From an archaeon (GTDB lineage: Archaea > Nanobdellota > Nanobdellia > Woesearchaeales > GW2011-AR9): a stretch of 64,000 bases of DNA. The notes below the pieces were generated by a model. That model worked only from the letters and a program-made list of their open reading frames with translations. It was not told the DNA's origin and did no database searches. Where the stretch lies: NCBI GenBank assembly GCA_018670085.1, contig JABHRS010000032.1, positions 42,556 to 106,555 on the forward strand. Reading direction: 5' to 3'. The position numbers and the translations under genes were made by a program. Each line of letters begins with the position of its first letter. Within the stretch, counting starts at the first letter, position 1. This document shows positions 60,088-64,000 of this stretch, in pieces.

Positions 60088-61323
60088 TTATTTTTTAAAA
60101 AGGCCATAAAAGTCATCATCATTTTTTTCTTTTCCAGAGATATAATTTTTTAGATATTCAAATGGATCTTCTTCAAATTCCTTTAAAAGACCTTCTTTTT
60201 TGATATGTTGGTCCAGCAGACTAGCAAATCCTCCATCAGGTTCATTTGAAGAACTAGGTTTTTTCATGAAGTATCCTTCAGTGGGATCAGTAATTATGTC
60301 CCCAAACATATCATTACTAAGGATATCACTTAACTTACTCCCTAAATTATTTGAACAAGTAACATTTTGTATCTCTTTAATGAAGAGATGTTTTTTGTCA
60401 TAAGTCATGTTTGAATCATTAATCTTATCATACAATCCACCTAATCCTAATTTTCCAAATTCTAATCTTGCATCATAATTTGCTACAATTTTCACTTCCT
60501 GGTCAGAGAAAACACGTTCAAAATAACTTCTTGCAGCCTTTACAGTTCTACCACTTGCAATGTCTTCATCAAATATTACAATCTGTCTATCTTTACTTAA
60601 CTCTTTCAATCTAGCAATTTCTGTTTCTGACAAACGTGGTGCTTTGTCTCTTTTCTTCGCCATAGAAAGCCGTGCAACATAAAATTCAGAATCATCGCTA
60701 CCTGAAATTTTACAATAACGGCTAAACACATCAAGTCCAGCAGCTACGCCGCCGTGACCAAGTGCGATAAACAATACATCTTTTGAATATGTTTTGTCAT
60801 TATGAATAATACTTTTATCAGTAGGTAAATTTGTATTAAAATCTGCATCAAGTTTACTCGCAGTTTTTTGCGACCTTTCTGAACTTGATGCTTTACTAGT
60901 CACTGAATCACTTGGCTGTGCCAATGGCAAAGTTAGTAATTCTTCAAGTCCACTTTCCACAACCTTTGCTCTAAATTTGGCAGCTTCCAATGAAGTACCA
61001 ACATTACTTTCACTATTGTAAATTTCTAAGGCAGTATGAATTGCTTCTCCTAAGAGTGGTTCTGCTGTTTCAGCTAACTCTGGGTGTGCAATTTTGTAAT
61101 CAAGAGCTGCTCTAATAATTCTAGCTGGCTGAATTGCCCTTTGCATAGAACCAACATGAGAACTTCTTTTGTTAATTTCGATATCTGTTAAAACTGAATT
61201 TAATGTTCCTCGATAAGAAAGATTAGTTGATCCTGGTTTAAAGCTAGTAAACTTTGCTGCTGGTACCACTTGGTATGGTGAACCTGTTATTCCTAAATTT
61301 TCAATTAAATTACTCTCAACCAT
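60088..61323 (-). CDS. Phosphoribosyltransferase-like protein
   Basis: A 411-residue protein whose central part resembles a type I PRTase: VLFIALGHGGVAAGLDVF, then RQIVIFDEDIASGRTVKAAR, the PRPP-binding loop pattern (hydrophobic strand, D/E-E/D, SGRT). The N-terminal 150 residues are helical with a Ser/Thr/Lys linker, and the C-terminus is acidic and disordered. The nucleobase or partner is unknown. Two small genes precede it with gaps of 4 and 17 bp, so it is last in a leftward three-gene operon. Confidence 0.65.
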   Translation of the reverse strand: MVESNLIENLGITGSPYQVVPAAKFTSFKPGSTNLSYRGTLNSVLTDIEINKRSSHVGSMQRAIQPARIIRAALDYKIAHPELAETAEPLLGEAIHTALEIYNSESNVGTSLEAAKFRAKVVESGLEELLTLPLAQPSDSVTSKASSSERSQKTASKLDADFNTNLPTDKSIIHNDKTYSKDVLFIALGHGGVAAGLDVFSRYCKISGSDDSEFYVARLSMAKKRDKAPRLSETEIARLKELSKDRQIVIFDEDIASGRTVKAARSYFERVFSDQEVKIVANYDARLEFGKLGLGGLYDKINDSNMTYDKKHLFIKEIQNVTCSNNLGSKLSDILSNDMFGDIITDPTEGYFMKKPSSSNEPDGGFASLLDQHIKKEGLLKEFEEDPFEYLKNYISGKEKNDDDFYGLFKK

Positions 61324-61327
61324 TATA

Positions 61328-61576
61328 CTAATCTCTTGAACTATCTCTTAACCTAGAATCTAAACTTCGATAAGTAATCTGAACCCTTGGTACTCTTGGC
61401 ATTAAGTTCCGAGCTTCTTGTTTAAAATAATCTGCTCCAACAGCACCTAACACAGCTACTGCCATACCAAGTCCTGCACTTTCATAGTCTCCAGTTGCCA
61501 TAGCTACTGCTGTTCCAAAAAGTCCTGTTGCTTCAATTACGAATGCCAATCCTCTTCCTGTATTATAATCTCTCAT
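61328..61576 (-). CDS. Small membrane protein
   Basis: An 82-residue product with two Gly/Ala-rich hydrophobic segments (GLAFVIEATGLFGTAVAMATG and GLGMAVAVLGAVGADYF) and a basic, Arg-rich tail (RVPRVQITYRSLDSRLRDSS). AGAGGAT lies before its ATG. No family is recognised. It lies between the zinc-binding gene and the PRTase-like gene in one operon. Confidence 0.6.
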   Translation of the reverse strand: MRDYNTGRGLAFVIEATGLFGTAVAMATGDYESAGLGMAVAVLGAVGADYFKQEARNLMPRVPRVQITYRSLDSRLRDSSRD

Positions 61577-61593
61577 TGTTTATCCTCTAATTT

Positions 61594-61962
61594 TTACTTC
61601 AAACACTTACAAGCTTTAAATCCAACTTTCTTAGCAGCTGCAATTGACGCAAAATCTACTTTCTTAAACGCTTTAATGTTCTTAGCATAAGCGCAAGATT
61701 CAGTATGAACTTTAGTCCCAGTTTTTGATGCTACAATTCGTTTCTTAAAAGAAACTTTTCTAACAACTTTCTTAGAACTTAATTGACGACGTTGATTTGC
61801 CATCACAACTTCGCCCATTACAGACATAGCTGAAACTAAGCGTAAGTTATTTTCTTCGAGTTCAGCAACGCGAGCGTGCATCTCTTGGAAGTGTGTGTAT
61901 AGCTGAGCCATATCAGTTTTAACGTGTGCAAATGATTGTGCAATTTTCATATTTTTTTTCAT
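61594..61962 (-). CDS. Protein with Ada-like zinc-binding C-terminal motif
   Basis: A 122-residue basic protein. The N-terminal half is a coiled coil (FQEMHARVAELEENNLRLVSAM). The C-terminal 45 residues follow a known small metal-binding pattern, VHTESCAYAKNI ... SIAAAKKVGFKACKCLK (H-x3-C ... C-x-C), resembling the metal-binding domain of Ada and related short domains. AGGAG nine bases before the ATG decides the start. First gene of the leftward operon with the membrane protein and PRTase-like gene. Confidence 0.7.
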   Translation of the reverse strand: MKKNMKIAQSFAHVKTDMAQLYTHFQEMHARVAELEENNLRLVSAMSVMGEVVMANQRRQLSSKKVVRKVSFKKRIVASKTGTKVHTESCAYAKNIKAFKKVDFASIAAAKKVGFKACKCLK

Positions 61963-62089
61963 GGTTTTCTCCTAATAAGTTTGATATCTTCTCAAACTCA
62001 CTCTCATTTATAAACTTTCCTAAGGAATAACTACTTATAAGTGACAACCAACAAAAGATTTTTAAATAACTGCTTATTTTGAACTATTC

Positions 62090-63079
62090 ATGAGTCTTGA
62101 TCAATTAACTGAAGCTATGCCTGGATTATTCTTATTTCCAGAATATGCTGATCGCGCAGATGAATTTTCTGAGTACAGCTTGCAGAATCGGGATGTTAAA
62201 ATAGATGGATCAAGGGGTTCAAGAGTTGTTCAGTCTTTGAATGGAAATTCGTATATGGTCAAACCCCAGCGTTCAAACGACGATCGTTTTATTAAAAAAT
62301 TCAAAGATGAAGAACGTCCAGATAGCATTTATCGTGGAGATTTAATTCTAAAGGAATTATTGATAACTAGAATTTTGGGTCAATGTGCAACCTACGAAGA
62401 TGAGCTTTCGTATGTAGAATTTGAAAAACCAGTTGGTTATCGTCAAAGAGATGATGCTTCGAAAGAATCAATATTTGAGTATTCTCCTCCAACAGATCCT
62501 GTCAGAGTTAAGAATTTTGAAAATGCAAGAATAGCAGCTTACTATTTTTTCAAAGAAGAGCGTAACTTGGCAGAAACAATTGAAGCTAAGTTTGCTGCTC
62601 TGAATCGAAGGAATCGTAATGATTGGCTAACAAGTGAACTCTACACTCCTTTTTTATTTACTGAGGTCTTGATGTTATACAATGGTGTCTCTCACAATGA
62701 AATGCCTCAAGATCATCTAAAGAGGACTAATAATAATAAAAATGGTGTCCTTGCAATTGATTTTGAACTCTGCGATCTTGCGGTAAGACCTGCACTCCTA
62801 GAAAGAAAGATTGAACATGTCTTATTAGATTTTGTGGAATTGGGTAAGGGATTGTCAAGGACCAAAAGAAAAAGGAAACATTTCAATAAACCAGTTGTTG
62901 CCAGGCGAGAATGGTTAATGGAACAATTCGCAGAAGGAACATTTTCTGCAATTCAAGATCCACTAAAGAAAAGATTTCAAGAATACTTAGCATCATCTGG
63001 ATTCTTTGAGGGTCGGATCCATACATTTGGTCCAGCATACAATCAAATCAAAGAATTAAATGCCGAAATTCTTTCATAA
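62090..63079 (+). CDS. Hypothetical protein, possibly kinase-like
   Basis: A 329-residue protein I do not recognise. Two motifs suggest a distant kinase fold: SYMVKPQRS near residue 55, a possible ATP lysine, and HNEMPQDHLKRTNNNKNGVLAIDFELCDL (about 203-231), shaped like a catalytic loop and DFG-type Asp. The C-terminal third is basic and helical (LSRTKRKRKHFNKP). A TTTTTAAATAA box about 28 bases before the ATG gives a leaderless mRNA. It is divergent from the operon at 61962. Confidence 0.5.
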   Translation: MSLDQLTEAMPGLFLFPEYADRADEFSEYSLQNRDVKIDGSRGSRVVQSLNGNSYMVKPQRSNDDRFIKKFKDEERPDSIYRGDLILKELLITRILGQCATYEDELSYVEFEKPVGYRQRDDASKESIFEYSPPTDPVRVKNFENARIAAYYFFKEERNLAETIEAKFAALNRRNRNDWLTSELYTPFLFTEVLMLYNGVSHNEMPQDHLKRTNNNKNGVLAIDFELCDLAVRPALLERKIEHVLLDFVELGKGLSRTKRKRKHFNKPVVARREWLMEQFAEGTFSAIQDPLKKRFQEYLASSGFFEGRIHTFGPAYNQIKELNAEILS

Positions 63080-63188
63080 GCTATACCTGAAAGAGAATTG
63101 TTAACATAAAATAAAATAAAATAAAATAAAACACAAACTCAAAATTAAGAATAAAATCAAAAAAACAAAAAAATAACAAAAAAATTCT

Positions 63189-63479
63189 TTACCCTAACAA
63201 ATCAACTGCTGTCACATTCGATTCCACAATATTTGAAGAATCTCCACAATATGGGCAAATCGCACGACGCGAACTAAACTTATACCGACAATGATTACAG
63301 AAAAAATCATTTTTCTGTTTTTTAGCAGAAGCTGAAACAGGCATCTTGTTACCTTTGTAGCAACCAAAACACTCATACACATTACCTTTCCCTGCCAAAT
63401 TGAACAATCTAGTGTTCCGTTTAGACACAGATTCGTGGCAACTATAACAATTTACTTTTACATCTAAAACTACCATCAA
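63189..63479 (-). CDS. Double zinc-ribbon protein
   Basis: A 96-residue protein with four pairs of metal ligands: CYSCHES, CFGCYKG, CNHCRYKF and CPYCGDS, forming two zinc ribbons joined by a Lys-rich linker. It begins MMVVLDVKVN, and the second Met may be used. It may bind nucleic acid or protein, or be a small Zn-ribbon adaptor; no specific family is evident. The start lies about 84 bp from the divergent CCA enzyme gene. Confidence 0.7.
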   Translation of the reverse strand: MMVVLDVKVNCYSCHESVSKRNTRLFNLAGKGNVYECFGCYKGNKMPVSASAKKQKNDFFCNHCRYKFSSRRAICPYCGDSSNIVESNVTAVDLLG

Positions 63480-63563
63480 ACAAGCAAATCACAACTGGTA
63501 TAAAAACATGTGTCACCCCTTTATTCTGAAAACAATTATAAACCCTAAAAATAATCATGTCTT

Positions 63564-64000
63564 ATGTCAAAAAATGTCATCGAATCACAGGTTCTAAAGA
63601 CAATTGCTCCAAATAATGCGCAAGCACAAATAATTCAAACTGCAGCGAAAGATTTCATCAGCGAATTAAAAAAAAATATCAAAGATGCTGAAGTGATTCT
63701 TGGTGGCAGTGTTGCAAAAGGCACTTTTCTATCCTACAAATCAGACATCGATGTCTTTGTCAGATTCAACTACAATCAATACAAAGACCAGTCAAGCAAA
63801 ATCTCAGCTATTCTAGGGTCTGCTTTGAAGAAATCCTTTCCAAAGGAAAAAATCGAAAAAGTACATGGGTCTCGTGATTATTTTCAAATTCAAAAAGACA
63901 ATTTTGATTTCGAAGTAGTGCCAATTCTCTTCATTGAGAAGGCAACTGATGCAATCAACATAACTGATATCTCTCCTCTGCATAGTGTTTGGATTAACAA
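63564..64000 (+). CDS. cca: Archaeal CCA-adding enzyme (3' partial)
   Basis: Class I tRNA nucleotidyltransferase that adds CCA to tRNA ends, needed here since tRNA-Ala and tRNA-Ser genes lack CCA. The start ATG at 63564 gives MSKNVIESQVLKTIAP. The catalytic GGSVAKGTFLSYKSDIDVFV (GS and DxD) is seen at about residues 48-67, with FEVVPI carrying the third carboxylate (Glu). The frame runs off the window end (about 145 residues of roughly 440). TTATAAACC about 25 bases upstream indicates a leaderless mRNA. Confidence 0.95.
   Translation, partial: MSKNVIESQVLKTIAPNNAQAQIIQTAAKDFISELKKNIKDAEVILGGSVAKGTFLSYKSDIDVFVRFNYNQYKDQSSKISAILGSALKKSFPKEKIEKVHGSRDYFQIQKDNFDFEVVPILFIEKATDAINITDISPLHSVWIN

Overview
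The window is a chromosomal segment of an AT-rich archaeon, most likely a DPANN lineage of the Woesearchaeota/Pacearchaeota kind. The evidence is archaeal ribosomal proteins (L1, P0, P1/L12, L10e, L37e), an Sm-like protein, class I LysRS, AMP phosphorylase, an archaeal CCA-adding enzyme, tRNA genes with bulge-helix-bulge introns, and TATA boxes placed about 25 nt before start codons (leaderless genes). Several enzymes look bacterial in type (GrpE/DnaK/DnaJ, MetK, Fpg, RlmH, BolA plus CGFS glutaredoxin), as is common in such genomes. The lineage is inferred, not proven.

Layout. 0-5 kb: grpE-dnaK-dnaJ, a kinase-like gene and a CYTH protein. 5.4-8.1 kb: a secreted protein, an unknown conserved gene, a frameshifted BRO-type gene and a glutaredoxin. 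8.2-11.3 kb: the L1-P0-P1 ribosomal operon and a coiled-coil protein. 11.3-20.8 kb: an HTH-CBS regulator, metK, surface or secreted proteins, two radical SAM proteins and an antiporter. 20.8-37.4 kb: a leftward accessory island. 37.5-38 kb: an intron-containing tRNA-Ser flanked by duplicated pieces of itself. 38-64 kb: mostly housekeeping genes (BolA/Grx, ValRS, AMP phosphorylase, Fpg, LSm-L37e, PRPP synthetase, LysRS, Nog1, L10e, intron-containing tRNA-Ala, RlmH, CCA enzyme) with a nucleotidyltransferase/HEPN pair and several unknown genes.

The most unusual content is the island. Nine paralogous proteins are built from two kinds of repeat. R1 (about 57 residues) has a Trp start, a G-M-[ST]-R core, FYxAV and a final VFP. 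R2 (about 55 residues) resembles the homing-endonuclease-associated repeat. Eight of the nine follow a 1227-residue SNF2-type helicase with a methyltransferase-like C-terminal region, in one run with 4- or 8-nt gene overlaps. A divergent alkyladenine-glycosylase-like gene and the ninth paralog lie upstream. R1 number varies from 0 to 7 per protein, and R2 from 1 to 5. I read this as a set of interchangeable, modular nucleic-acid-recognition proteins serving a shared helicase. I know of no described system like it, and the function is inference.

Outside genes, three copies of a roughly 140-nt element share a fold in which the helix sequences differ but pairing is kept, suggesting a structured RNA family. 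A second, shorter two-hairpin element recurs just after stop codons. A 102-bp tandem repeat precedes tRNA-Ala, and an 18-bp palindrome is shared by two promoters.
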